DNA of 62,478 nt from JBBQNJ01 sp038329845 (GTDB lineage: Bacteria > Planctomycetota > Phycisphaerae > Tepidisphaerales > Tepidisphaeraceae): contig JBBQNJ010000022.1 of assembly GCA_038329845.1 (NCBI GenBank), positions 1 to 62,478 of the forward strand. Reading direction: 5' to 3'. Every line of letters starts with the position of its first letter. Positions within the stretch are counted from its first letter, which is position 1. Below, one piece after another: positions 8,758-17,163 of the stretch. A program made the position numbers and the translations under genes. The notes under the pieces are model-generated. The model was not told where the DNA came from and ran no database searches. It saw only the letters and a list, made by a program, of their open reading frames with translations.

Positions 8758-9720
8758 TCACCGCAGATTGTCAAACTGATACGGCCGAAGGTTCGATTGC
8801 ATCACCGACCCAATTCGGCGGGTCTCGGCGTGGCCGTCGGCGAACGCGATGTTGCACGCCGTATTGCGGTACTGGCGATAGCGGATCTCGGCGTTGCCGT
8901 AATTGCCCGAGCCGGGGAAGTCGATGTTGGCCGAGAGTTTGTAGGCCAGCGGTCCATCCACCCGCGCCCCGTTGAAAAAAGTTTCCCGATAGATCAGCCC
9001 GGCCGTTTGCGATGACAGCCCATTGTTGATTCCCCAGCAGGCGGTGTAGGTGTTGTATCCCTTGCCGCCGATCTGCGCGGCGTCGAAAACCATCATGATG
9101 TCCTGGGCCGGTCGCACTCGCGTGAGTTTGTACGGGGTCAGGTAGTAGGGGGGGATGGAGCCGAACTTGCGGGTTCGGTCGGGCATGATGATGGGATTGA
9201 CCGAGTGATGCACCGTGCCCCATTCGTCGAAATAGGCGGCGGGGCATTTGTAAACTGGCGGCATGACCACCACGTTGCCGGCGGCGTCCAGCGTCCCGCC
9301 GACGTACTTGGCCACGGCCTTGGGCCACGACTGGATTCCCGCCGGGGCATTGTCGCCCCACGGAAGGAAGTCCTTGTTCTCTCCGGCGTACATGGTCATC
9401 CCCACGACGATCTGGCGAAGGTTCGACAAGCACATCAGCGTGCGGGCCTGATCCCGCGCCTTGTTCAGCGCCGGCAGCAAAATAGCGATCAAAACCGCGA
9501 TCACCCCGATCACTACAAGCAGTTCGACGAGGGTAAAACCGGACCGAGAGGCCCGGAGGCACGAAGGCGCGGAGGCGCGAACGGGGGAACGAGAGGCCCG
9601 GAGGAACGAACGCCCGGAGGCACGAATGGGGGAGGCGGTGGGGTGAGGAGCGGGGGTTTGGCCCGTTCCGCCTTCCAGCTTCCACTTACCACTGTTCTTA
9701 AAGCTTCTGTGTGTTGGCAT
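8758..9720 (-). CDS. Pseudopilin, H-X9-DG type, with unusually long leader
   Basis: A 320-residue relative of the protein at 5446-6219. The class III motif RSGFTLVELLVVIGVIAVLI starts only near residue 59. The 60-residue leader is basic and repetitive (RASRSPVRAS, CLRASRS) and is encoded by a GGAGGCACGAAGG-type repeat tract at about 9545-9635. Most leaders in this family are 6 to 25 residues. A C-terminal FADGHAETRRIG matches the H-X9-DG pattern and the end is YQFDNLR, like MDNFGLR of the paralogue. ATG 9720 has TGGAG 6 bases upstream and no closer start exists. It follows a PEP-CTERM gene by 73 bases with a terminator between. Confidence 0.87.
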   Translation of the reverse strand: MPTHRSFKNSGKWKLEGGTGQTPAPHPTASPIRASGRSFLRASRSPVRASAPSCLRASRSGFTLVELLVVIGVIAVLIAILLPALNKARDQARTLMCLSNLRQIVVGMTMYAGENKDFLPWGDNAPAGIQSWPKAVAKYVGGTLDAAGNVVVMPPVYKCPAAYFDEWGTVHHSVNPIIMPDRTRKFGSIPPYYLTPYKLTRVRPAQDIMMVFDAAQIGGKGYNTYTACWGINNGLSSQTAGLIYRETFFNGARVDGPLAYKLSANIDFPGSGNYGNAEIRYRQYRNTACNIAFADGHAETRRIGSVMQSNLRPYQFDNLR

Positions 9721-9752
9721 GGCCGACTCCAGAGCAAGAGACAAAAAACTCA

Positions 9753-9784
9753 CCCCGCCGGCGCCGAAATCGACGCCGGCGGGG
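9753..9784 (-). terminator. Rho-independent terminator after PEP-CTERM gene
   Basis: A perfect 11-bp stem (9753-9763 with 9774-9784, CCCCGCCGGCG) and a 10-base loop. On the minus strand it is followed by TGAGTTTTTTGTC, a clear U tract. It lies just past the stop at 9794 and before the pseudopilin start, so the pair may be partly uncoupled in transcription. Confidence 0.85.
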
Positions 9785-9793
9785 ATGACTCAG

Positions 9794-12478
9794 TCACGCG
9801 CGACGGCGACGCAGGCCGACCATCCCGGCGCCGAACAGGCCGATCAACGCGACCGACGTCGGTTCGGGAACCAGGACCAGGGCCACGTTGTTGCCGGAGT
9901 AGTTGTAGTTCAACTGATAATTCGCCGGGATGTTGCTGGCGCTGGCGAAGGTACTCCCGCCGCGGGAGGTGTAGGTCGCCAGAATGTACGCCGGATCGTC
10001 CAGTGTCCCGACGGCGGTGAAATCGATCCCGGCGGCGCTGAAATCGACCGCGCCGGCCGCGAGCAATCCAGCCGATCCGGCCCCGCCGCCGTTGACGGTG
10101 AACCGCAGCGTCTGGGCGCCCAGGGTCAACAACTGCGAAGTGCTGTCGAGAATCGCCCCGGCATTGATGTCGATCAGGCCCGAGGCGATTGACCCGCCAG
10201 CGCCGAGGGCGATTTTTCCGGCGGTAATCGTCGTGTCACCAGTGTAGGTGTTGGCCCCGTTAAGCCCCAGCGTCCCAGCGCCGGTTTTGGCCAAGGCCCC
10301 GGCGGTGTCGCCGTCCACGATCGCCGGGATGATGGCCAGGTCCACCGTGGCGGCGCCGTCGCCGATGTTGAAGGTGCGAGCGCCGTCGAGGGCGATGATG
10401 CCCTGGTTAGCCAACGCCCCGTCCGAGGTGTCGATCAGGACGCTGTTGGCGTTGGTGGCGTTGCCGGTGAACGTCACGTTCCCGGCGAGCTTCAGCAGGG
10501 CACCCTTATTTGTGGCATGGGCATTGAGCTGGGTGGCAGTATAGGGATCGGCGGCGGTATTGGTGATGTCCATCGCATTCAAGCTGGTCACGCCATTGGC
10601 CGAACTGGTACTGCTGGATTCCCTGGCAATGAGTAGCCCGCCGTGCAGGCTGGTGGTTCCCAGCACCGTGATGTCGCCGCCTTGGTTCATTCCCATCTGG
10701 CTGGCGTTGATGGTGAGGTTGCCGTTGACAGTCAATGCCGCGTCCTTTCCATGATTGGTGAAGTTGCCACCGTTCATGGTGAAGTTGTTCAGCGTCTCTT
10801 TATGGCCGTTGTTTCCGCTGCTGGTGGTGGTGTCCATCACGAACGATCCGCCGTTAACGGTCACGTTGGAGGTGTCGGCGATGGCGTTGCTGTTCTTGAG
10901 CAGGGCCCCGCCATTGATGACCAGGTCGCCGGTGATGCCAGTGTTGGCCACCGACTTGTTCAGTCGCAGATAGCCGCTGTTTATTGTGGTAACGCCGGTG
11001 TATGTGTTGGCAGTCGATCCGGTGAGCAGGGTTTCGCCCGATCCCCCGAACGTCACTCCCTTGCCGCCATCGTTCGTGATGACGCTATTGATAGTTAAAG
11101 CTCCGGGGGTGTTTCCATTACTGAAGCCGTTGGCGAAGGTAATGATAGTTCCCTCACCTCCGTTCAGGTCAAGCGTGGGAACGCTGATGGTCGTCGCATC
11201 GGTGAGCGAGGCAACCGTCACCCGTTGGCTGGAATAAATGACGCCGCTGTTGACCGTCAATTTCGTTCCGGGATCGCCACTGACGGCGATCCCCGTGTCG
11301 GTTCCCGCCCCGGTGAGCTTGAACGACAGGGAATTGATGGTGGTGTCGGCAGTGAGATTGACGTCCTGCGAAAGACCGCCGGATGTCCGTGCCAGAAGGA
11401 CGTTGTCAAGCTGAGTCTGGGCATTGGTGATGGTGGATTTGTACTCGCCGGTGGTCAGCACTCGAACTCCATCGGTTCCGTAGGTAACCAGGCCGCCGGT
11501 GGCAGTCGATCCATCGCCGCCGGATGTCGAATCGCCATAGGCACCGACGAGGATGGCACCGTCGGTGGTGTTGGTGCCGGAGCCGCCAACGAGCGCCGGA
11601 GCGGTGGCGAACTTAATGTTGGCCGCGCCCGCGCCGGGGGTTGAACCGAGATTCGAACCTCTGAACAGGACAGTTCCGCCCGCCTGGCGAACCAGGCTGG
11701 CGCTCTCCAAACGCTCGTTGCGCGAGGCGTGGGCACTGACGATGACGGTGGAGAATCCTGGAGCGATGGTCAGGGCGTTGGTGATCGTGTCGACCTGATC
11801 GCTACTGGAATTAGCCGCCAGGGAGAGTGTTCCGCCGGTGAGCGTCAAGCTCTTGGCCCGGTCCGCGGAAGCGACCTGAGAGTCAAAGGTCAGGGTCGCC
11901 GAGACCGTCACATCCGAATCCGTCGCCCGGCTGCCGTTGGTGAACTTGGTCGAGCCATCCACGAACACGTTGCCGCTCCCGATGATCGTGGTCTTGAACT
12001 GCTTGGTGCCGCCGCCGTCCAGGTGAAGCGTGTGGCCGGCGGTGTCAACGGTTCCGCCAAAGACGGTGGTTCCGCTGGTGACGGTCCAAGTCTGAGCGGC
12101 CGCCAGAGTGATCGCGTTGTTGAAGGTGTTGGTGACGTTGGGGTTGGACGTGATGCCGTCGGAACCAAGGGTCAGCGTGTTGCCCGAGCCGATGGTGATA
12201 TTCCCCGAATGGGTCGATTCAATTTTCAATCCGCTCCAGGTGAGGTCCGCGCCCAGGCTGTACGACTGGCTGCCCGTCAGGGCCGTCGCGTCCCAGGTGG
12301 CGATGTCGGCGCTGGTGGGGGCCGATCCACCAACCCAACTGCTGGCCAGGTTCAGGGCATCGGTGTTGGCATCCTTGGAGACCGTCGCGGCGTTCACCAC
12401 CGTCGATCCCGCGCCTAGAGCGGCACTGATCGCCGCCATCCGAATCATGTTCCGCGTACTGAGCTTGTTCCGTTGCAT
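9794..12478 (-). CDS. PEP-CTERM protein with autotransporter-type beta-strand repeats
   Basis: An 894-residue exported beta-helix protein. The signal peptide runs from MQRNKLSTRNMIRMAAISAA to about VNAATVS. Many Gly/Thr/Asn-rich repeats follow, including LAKTGAGTLGLNGANTYTGD, the autotransporter-associated repeat. The C-terminus LVPEPTSVALIGLFGAGMVG plus RRRRA is a PEP-CTERM anchor. ATG 12478 has GAGGAG 7 bases upstream. It lies 105 bases after the glycosidase gene and upstream of a pseudopilin. It resembles the 6359-8656 protein in plan but differs in sequence. A role in binding substrate or matrix at the cell surface is inferred. Confidence 0.9.
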   Translation of the reverse strand: MQRNKLSTRNMIRMAAISAALGAGSTVVNAATVSKDANTDALNLASSWVGGSAPTSADIATWDATALTGSQSYSLGADLTWSGLKIESTHSGNITIGSGNTLTLGSDGITSNPNVTNTFNNAITLAAAQTWTVTSGTTVFGGTVDTAGHTLHLDGGGTKQFKTTIIGSGNVFVDGSTKFTNGSRATDSDVTVSATLTFDSQVASADRAKSLTLTGGTLSLAANSSSDQVDTITNALTIAPGFSTVIVSAHASRNERLESASLVRQAGGTVLFRGSNLGSTPGAGAANIKFATAPALVGGSGTNTTDGAILVGAYGDSTSGGDGSTATGGLVTYGTDGVRVLTTGEYKSTITNAQTQLDNVLLARTSGGLSQDVNLTADTTINSLSFKLTGAGTDTGIAVSGDPGTKLTVNSGVIYSSQRVTVASLTDATTISVPTLDLNGGEGTIITFANGFSNGNTPGALTINSVITNDGGKGVTFGGSGETLLTGSTANTYTGVTTINSGYLRLNKSVANTGITGDLVINGGALLKNSNAIADTSNVTVNGGSFVMDTTTSSGNNGHKETLNNFTMNGGNFTNHGKDAALTVNGNLTINASQMGMNQGGDITVLGTTSLHGGLLIARESSSTSSANGVTSLNAMDITNTAADPYTATQLNAHATNKGALLKLAGNVTFTGNATNANSVLIDTSDGALANQGIIALDGARTFNIGDGAATVDLAIIPAIVDGDTAGALAKTGAGTLGLNGANTYTGDTTITAGKIALGAGGSIASGLIDINAGAILDSTSQLLTLGAQTLRFTVNGGGAGSAGLLAAGAVDFSAAGIDFTAVGTLDDPAYILATYTSRGGSTFASASNIPANYQLNYNYSGNNVALVLVPEPTSVALIGLFGAGMVGLRRRRA

Positions 12479-12559
12479 TGCAATTCTCCTCGAATCGAGT
12501 TCCTTGAAATGTTCGGTCGCCGGGTCGCTCGATGATCGACACCGCGCCGCAAAATCCGC

Positions 12560-12580
12560 CCGCCGGCAACGCGCCGGCGG
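12560..12580 (-). terminator. Probable terminator after GH5 gene
   Basis: An 8-bp perfect GC stem (12560-12567 CCGCCGGC with 12573-12580) and a 5-base loop, 3 bases past the GH5 stop on the minus strand. It is followed there by CGGATTTTG, a short U run. It may only weaken read-through into the PEP-CTERM gene. Confidence 0.6.
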
Positions 12581-12583
12581 CTG

Positions 12584-14866
12584 TTATCTCAACCGTTCGA
12601 CCTCGAACTGCTTGCCCTCGAGGGCTTGTTTCACGAAAACGCCCCAATACTCCGTGGGGGTGTAATTCCAATCCTTGATGACCATCGGACCGCAACGGGG
12701 ATGGAAGCTGAAACCCGTCCAGTTGAGCTTGTGCTTCTGGATCGTGCCCAGCATGTCGGCCGGCCAGGTGCAACCCGGGCCGAGCTTTTCCGTTCGCTCA
12801 TCGACCTTGATGAACGAGAAATCCTCCCACTTTTCCGGGCAGCCGACTTCGCCGACGAAAATCGGATATTTTTCCGCCGCGTCCAGCACGGCCTTCTGCC
12901 ACCCGCTCTTCCATGGGTAATTGTGATGCGAGTACATGATCCCGTTGCCCCCGTCGCGCTCGGCCAACGCGTATCCGTTGAGGATGCCCGACAGGTCGTA
13001 GCTCCAGGCCAGCCCCCCGGCGACGATGATGTTGCGTGCCCCAGTCGATCGCACCGCATCCACCAGCGCCTGCATGCCCACCGAAATCTTGTCGGAATTC
13101 TTCTCGGTGTTCTCGACGACGGCGTTATCCGCGTGCTTGGTGGCCGAGGTGTCGCCCCCGTCGCGCCAGATGTTCCAGGGGATGCCGTGCGGCTCGTTGA
13201 ATAGCTCGAACAGCACCGCCGGGTTGTTCTTGTATCGTTCGGCGGCGTCCTTCCAGAAATCGACGTGGGCCGGCATCGGGGCACCGAAGCGGTGCAGGTC
13301 CAGGACCAGGTACGCTCCCTTGGCGGCGCACAGTTTCACCGCTTGATCGACCAAGCCGCGATATTTTTCTCGATCGCTCGCCGGCGTACCCTTGTGTTCC
13401 TGCCCGAACCACAGCGGATCGATCACCGGCAGGCGAATGCAATTGGACTTCCAGTCGTCGATCGCCACGTGGATTGACCACAGGACGTTTTCCCCGTGGC
13501 TCCATTCCATGCTGTCCACGCAAAGACCTTGGAGCCAGACGCCCTTGCCATCGGGGCCGACCAACTGGTTGCCCGAGACTTTGAGTTCCGGCGTGATCGC
13601 CGGCATCGCCAATTCCTTCTCGATGATCGCCGCGCGCTCGTTCTTGAGCTTGAACGCGGCGAGCTGCTCGGCGGCCATGACATCAGCATCGACGCTGCTC
13701 ATCGGCTTGACCGCGATCTCGGCCAGGTCCACTGTCCCGGCCTTGGCGAACCACAAGCCCGGCATGATCTGAAGCTTGGTCGCCCCTTCGGGAACCAGCA
13801 TTCGCTTGCTCGACTCGGTCCACTCCTTGGCCTTGGATGAGAATCCGATTGTCGGCGGTTCGGGCTTGACCGCGTGGCCCGCCTCGAGGTGCCCGACTCG
13901 CGCACCGCTCAGCCAATGCAAAATCGCCCGCGCATCGCCGGGCATCTGCTTGCCCTTTTGCACGCCGTCGGTTCGATAGCGAATCGTCACTTCGATCCCC
14001 TTGGCGTCGGTCGGTAAGGGCACGATCCGGTACAGCATGGTGACCTTGCCCGGCTCGACCTGGGTCAGGCGCATGAAATGGTCGTCCCCATCGCTCTGCC
14101 AGGTGATCCCGCTGCCTTCGCTGAGCCGGCCCCAGCCGTCGGGGAAACCCCCTTGTTTCGAAGGCTTTTCAAAATTTCCATTCGCCAGAAGGTTCCCATC
14201 GGCCTCCAGCCTCGCCGCGATCTGCTCGTCGGCCTTTTTCTCCTGCGCCGCGTCCCGCGCCGCCCGCTCGACCGCCGCGGCCTCGTAGGCCGTCTTTAAT
14301 TCCGCCGTCGCCGCCGCGTCCAGCTCTACCAGCTTAAAATCATCGAAATCCAACGTTCCGGCGGCGGCGTTGAACAGGCACGGCATGATTTCGAGCGTCT
14401 TGGCCCCTTCGGGAACCAGGAATTTCTGAGATTTCTCCACCCACCCCTTCGAGGACTTGCGAAATATCGGCGGCGACGGACTCGGCTTGAGCGGCTTCTT
14501 CTCGGCGTCCTTGAAGTTCATGATGATTCGCCCGTCGAACCACATCTCCTTGCCGACTTTGATATCCTCGTAGCGGACGCGATAGCTCAACTCCAAAGAC
14601 TTCATCGCCTCGGTCATGGGGATCGACTGGTAGATCATAACCATCTTCCCCGGCTCCTGGACTGTGAGGCGCACGAAGTGATTGCCATCTTCGATCGGAT
14701 AGCTCACTCCGGCGGGGGCTCCCCATCCATCGGGGGTCTTGTCGTCATTGTCGTCGGTCTCGAAGTTGCCATTGTGGATCAACGACCGCGGCGCCGGCTC
14801 GGCCAGCGCCAGGCGGGCGCCGACGAACAAAACCATCATCCCGGCGATCATCAAACGAAAAAGCAT
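12584..14866 (-). CDS. Glycoside hydrolase family 5 enzyme with two N-terminal carbohydrate-binding-like modules
   Basis: A 760-residue secreted glycosidase. A signal peptide (MLFRLMIAGMMVLFVGARLA) precedes two homologous modules (about 27-182 and 225-390) that each start with a HNGNFE or ANGNFE turn and end in a PEGA-x-x-L-x-IMP strand, as in CBM4/CBM9-like folds. The catalytic barrel covers about 425-745: FELFNEPHG gives the acid/base Glu (about 558) and IFVGEVGCP the nucleophile Glu (about 673). ATG 14866 has GGAG 5 bases upstream; a GTG at 14872 is less likely. It lies 19 bases after the GntR/LacI regulator gene. Retaining endo-beta-glucanase or mannanase activity is plausible, but the substrate cannot be fixed. 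Confidence 0.88.
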   Translation of the reverse strand: MLFRLMIAGMMVLFVGARLALAEPAPRSLIHNGNFETDDNDDKTPDGWGAPAGVSYPIEDGNHFVRLTVQEPGKMVMIYQSIPMTEAMKSLELSYRVRYEDIKVGKEMWFDGRIIMNFKDAEKKPLKPSPSPPIFRKSSKGWVEKSQKFLVPEGAKTLEIMPCLFNAAAGTLDFDDFKLVELDAAATAELKTAYEAAAVERAARDAAQEKKADEQIAARLEADGNLLANGNFEKPSKQGGFPDGWGRLSEGSGITWQSDGDDHFMRLTQVEPGKVTMLYRIVPLPTDAKGIEVTIRYRTDGVQKGKQMPGDARAILHWLSGARVGHLEAGHAVKPEPPTIGFSSKAKEWTESSKRMLVPEGATKLQIMPGLWFAKAGTVDLAEIAVKPMSSVDADVMAAEQLAAFKLKNERAAIIEKELAMPAITPELKVSGNQLVGPDGKGVWLQGLCVDSMEWSHGENVLWSIHVAIDDWKSNCIRLPVIDPLWFGQEHKGTPASDREKYRGLVDQAVKLCAAKGAYLVLDLHRFGAPMPAHVDFWKDAAERYKNNPAVLFELFNEPHGIPWNIWRDGGDTSATKHADNAVVENTEKNSDKISVGMQALVDAVRSTGARNIIVAGGLAWSYDLSGILNGYALAERDGGNGIMYSHHNYPWKSGWQKAVLDAAEKYPIFVGEVGCPEKWEDFSFIKVDERTEKLGPGCTWPADMLGTIQKHKLNWTGFSFHPRCGPMVIKDWNYTPTEYWGVFVKQALEGKQFEVERLR

Positions 14867-14885
14867 GCACACTCCAAAAACAAGG

Positions 14886-16049
14886 TCACTGCATCACCGC
14901 GCTCGGCACCGATCCGGGGCCGGTCCCCAGGTCAAGCCGTGATCCCCTCGCCGACCCGATCGCGGCCACCGATTCGCCGCGCACCAACTCGACCGGCAAT
15001 ACCCGCCGCTCCGACGGCGAATTCGGGTCGTTCATTAATCGTCCCAGCAGATTCAGGGCTTCGGTGCCCATCCGGCGAAAGGGCTGCCGCACCGTCGTCA
15101 GTCGCGGCGTGAGCCACTCGGCCAGGGGATCATCATCAAACCCGACCACGCTCACGTCCTGGGGCACACTCAAGTTCAGGTTCGCCAGCGCTCGATAGGC
15201 CGAACGGGCGATGGCATCGCAACTGCAGAACAGCGCGGTCGGAGGCGAAGACTTGCCCATTAAGTCGGCCACGCATTCTTCGACCCTCGCCGACCAGTCG
15301 CCCAGGCGGTCTTGTTCGGTCCCCAGGTCGATCGCCAGGGAGCGGTCAAAGGCCACGCCGGCATCGTTCACGGCATCGCGCAGCCCGTTGAGTCGATCGC
15401 GCACCGTGCTGGCGACCAGGTCGCCGACGAACGCGATCCGCCGATGTCCGGCCTCGAGCAGCGTGCGGCCGGCGAGGTATCCACCGGCATAGTTGTCGGC
15501 GGTCACCGACGGAACGTCGATGTCGCGCAGTTGCTGATCGACCAGCACAAAGGGGAACCGCTTGGTTTTCAGATCGAATACGACTTCGTTGAACGCCTGC
15601 CCGTGCAGCGACACGATCACCGCGCCGCGGGCGACGCCGTAGGGCAATTGTCGTACGACTTCCAAGTCCAACTCGGCATCGCCATGGGCATCGTACAACT
15701 GGACCTGAATCCCGACTTCCTTGGCCGCCGCTTGCAGCCCGCGCGAGACCTGGAGGCAGGTTTCCCACGCCAGATTGCTGACAATCACCTGGACCTGGCG
15801 GGTCGTCACATGGTTTTCCCGCACGAAAAGGCCCTTGCCTGGGCGGCGCTCGAGCAGTCCTTCGTTGACCAGCAGTCCGCTGGCCCGTCGGACGGTCATG
15901 CGGCTGATGCTTTGTTCGCGTGCCAGGGCGTGTTCGGATCCGATAAGCTCACCGGGACGATATTCGCCGGTGCGAATTCCCTCGCGAAGCCGATCGGCAA
16001 TCGCAAGGTAGAGGGTCGAATTGGTACCGGTACTGGTACAATCTGACAT
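14886..16049 (-). CDS. AraR-like transcriptional regulator (GntR HTH plus LacI-type sensor)
   Basis: About 387 residues. Residues 10-80 form a GntR-type winged helix: YLAIADRLREGIRTGEYRPG, then LAREQSISRMTVRRA and LERRPGKGLFV. The rest is a periplasmic-binding-like LacI effector domain with VSVVGFDDDPLAEWLTPRLT near the end. This chimera is the architecture of AraR, a sugar-responsive repressor. ATG 16049 is the only ATG that fits, though no ribosome site is visible. It heads the polysaccharide locus. A 16-bp operator-like sequence overlaps codons 2-7 and recurs inverted before the divergent gene, so autoregulation is likely. Confidence 0.9.
   Translation of the reverse strand: MSDCTSTGTNSTLYLAIADRLREGIRTGEYRPGELIGSEHALAREQSISRMTVRRASGLLVNEGLLERRPGKGLFVRENHVTTRQVQVIVSNLAWETCLQVSRGLQAAAKEVGIQVQLYDAHGDAELDLEVVRQLPYGVARGAVIVSLHGQAFNEVVFDLKTKRFPFVLVDQQLRDIDVPSVTADNYAGGYLAGRTLLEAGHRRIAFVGDLVASTVRDRLNGLRDAVNDAGVAFDRSLAIDLGTEQDRLGDWSARVEECVADLMGKSSPPTALFCSCDAIARSAYRALANLNLSVPQDVSVVGFDDDPLAEWLTPRLTTVRQPFRRMGTEALNLLGRLMNDPNSPSERRVLPVELVRGESVAAIGSARGSRLDLGTGPGSVPSAVMQ
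16029..16044 (-). promoter_or_regulatory. Putative operator of the GntR/LacI regulator, site 1
   Basis: On the minus strand this reads AGATTGTACCAGTACC and lies inside the first codons of the regulator gene. It is identical to site 2 at 16207-16222 in the opposite orientation. Adjoining bases continue as a GGTACC palindrome (16023-16028). The TTGTAC half-site resembles AraR operators. The function is inferred. Confidence 0.65.
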
Positions 16050-16206
16050 TGCAGGAGAGTCTAGCAGGCCAGGCCGAAAAAGCAAGAAAGATCTTCGGCC
16101 CCAGGTAAAATTTTTGTAACCTCCTTCAATTTCAGATTTTAGATTTCAAATTCAGGTCCCGAAATCCCCTCGAATGTTCCCATTTTTCCCGGAGTATGTG
16201 AGTTCG

Positions 16207-16222
16207 AGATTGTACCAGTACC
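16207..16222 (+). promoter_or_regulatory. Putative operator of the GntR/LacI regulator, site 2
   Basis: AGATTGTACCAGTACC on the plus strand, 36 bases before the start of the divergent Gfo/Idh gene. It overlaps the predicted -35 box (TTGTAC, 16210-16215). The 16 bases match site 1 exactly, which is hard to get by chance in a 180-base divergent region. Confidence 0.7.
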
Positions 16223-16238
16223 CTATACCAGATATTCT
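16210..16238 (+). promoter_or_regulatory. Predicted promoter of divergent Gfo/Idh gene
   Basis: TTGTAC (16210-16215), a 17-base spacer and TATTCT (16233-16238) form a sigma70-like promoter about 20 bases before ATG 16258. The -35 box is inside operator site 2, so repressor binding would block it. Confidence 0.5.
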
Positions 16239-16257
16239 GAAATGGCTTGGAGCGACG

Positions 16258-17163
16258 ATGAAAACACCCTTGCGAATTGGATTGATTGGGCTGGACACCT
16301 CTCATGTGACCGCCTTTACGACTTTACTCAACGATACGGCTCATCCGCATCATGTATCCGGCGCTCGGGTCGTCGCGGGCTACTCCGGCGGGAGCGACGA
16401 TTTTCCGCTCAGCCGCGATCGCGTCGCCGGTTTCACCGCCGAACTGCGTGATCAGCACGGCGTCGAGATTTTGCCCACTCCCGAGGCCGTCGCCGACGCC
16501 GTGGACTTGGTTTTCGTTGAAGCGGTCGACGGCCGTACCCATTTGGACCTGTTTCGGCGGATTATTCGGTTTGCCAAGCCGACGTTCATCGACAAGCCGA
16601 TGGCGACGACGCTCGGGGACGCTCGGGAAATCTTCGACCTCGCCGGTGCCGCCGGCGTACCGGTCATGAGCGCTTCGTCGCTGCGCTACGCAGCGCCGCT
16701 GCTCGAGGCGCTCAACGCCCCCGGCGAGATTCTCGGCTGCGACGCCTTCGGCCCCATGCCCGAACAGCCGACCCAGCCGGGTTGGCTCTGGTACGGCATC
16801 CACACGGTGGAAATGGTGGTCGCCGCGATGGGTGCCGGCTGCCGCCGCGTCCAGGGGATGCGCACGGGGTCGCACGATCTGCTGTCGTTGGAATGGAGTG
16901 ATGGACGGATCGCGTCGATCCACGGCATCCGCGACGGCCATTCTCGCTTCGGCATCACCCTGCACCGCAAGAACGGATTTTCATTCGTGGACGCCTATTC
17001 ATCGCCCGTCCCGCCGTACGCCGGACTGCTCCAAGCCATCCTCGGCAGCCTGCCTCACGGCCACTCAGCCATTGGCGAAGAACACACGCTGGAAGTGATG
17101 CGGATCGTGGAAATGGCGAACGCGGAATGGGGAGGCGAAGGCACGGAGGCACGCAGGCACTGA
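16258..17163 (+). CDS. Gfo/Idh/MocA family oxidoreductase
   Basis: A 301-residue protein. The N-terminal dinucleotide-binding strand is LRIGLIGLDTSHVTAFTTLL, where the normal G-x-G-x-x-G is replaced by GLDTSH, a variant seen in a subset of the family. FIDKPMATT stands in for the E-K-P motif. ATG 16258 has GGAG 5 bases upstream; a longer frame back to 16174 is discarded because it crosses the promoter. It is divergent from the GntR/LacI regulator and probably controlled by it. The last residues (EGTEARRH) come from a GGAGGCACGG-type repeat word that also occurs at 2841 and 9551, so the C-terminus may have been extended by repeat DNA. Confidence 0.85.
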   Translation: MKTPLRIGLIGLDTSHVTAFTTLLNDTAHPHHVSGARVVAGYSGGSDDFPLSRDRVAGFTAELRDQHGVEILPTPEAVADAVDLVFVEAVDGRTHLDLFRRIIRFAKPTFIDKPMATTLGDAREIFDLAGAAGVPVMSASSLRYAAPLLEALNAPGEILGCDAFGPMPEQPTQPGWLWYGIHTVEMVVAAMGAGCRRVQGMRTGSHDLLSLEWSDGRIASIHGIRDGHSRFGITLHRKNGFSFVDAYSSPVPPYAGLLQAILGSLPHGHSAIGEEHTLEVMRIVEMANAEWGGEGTEARRH

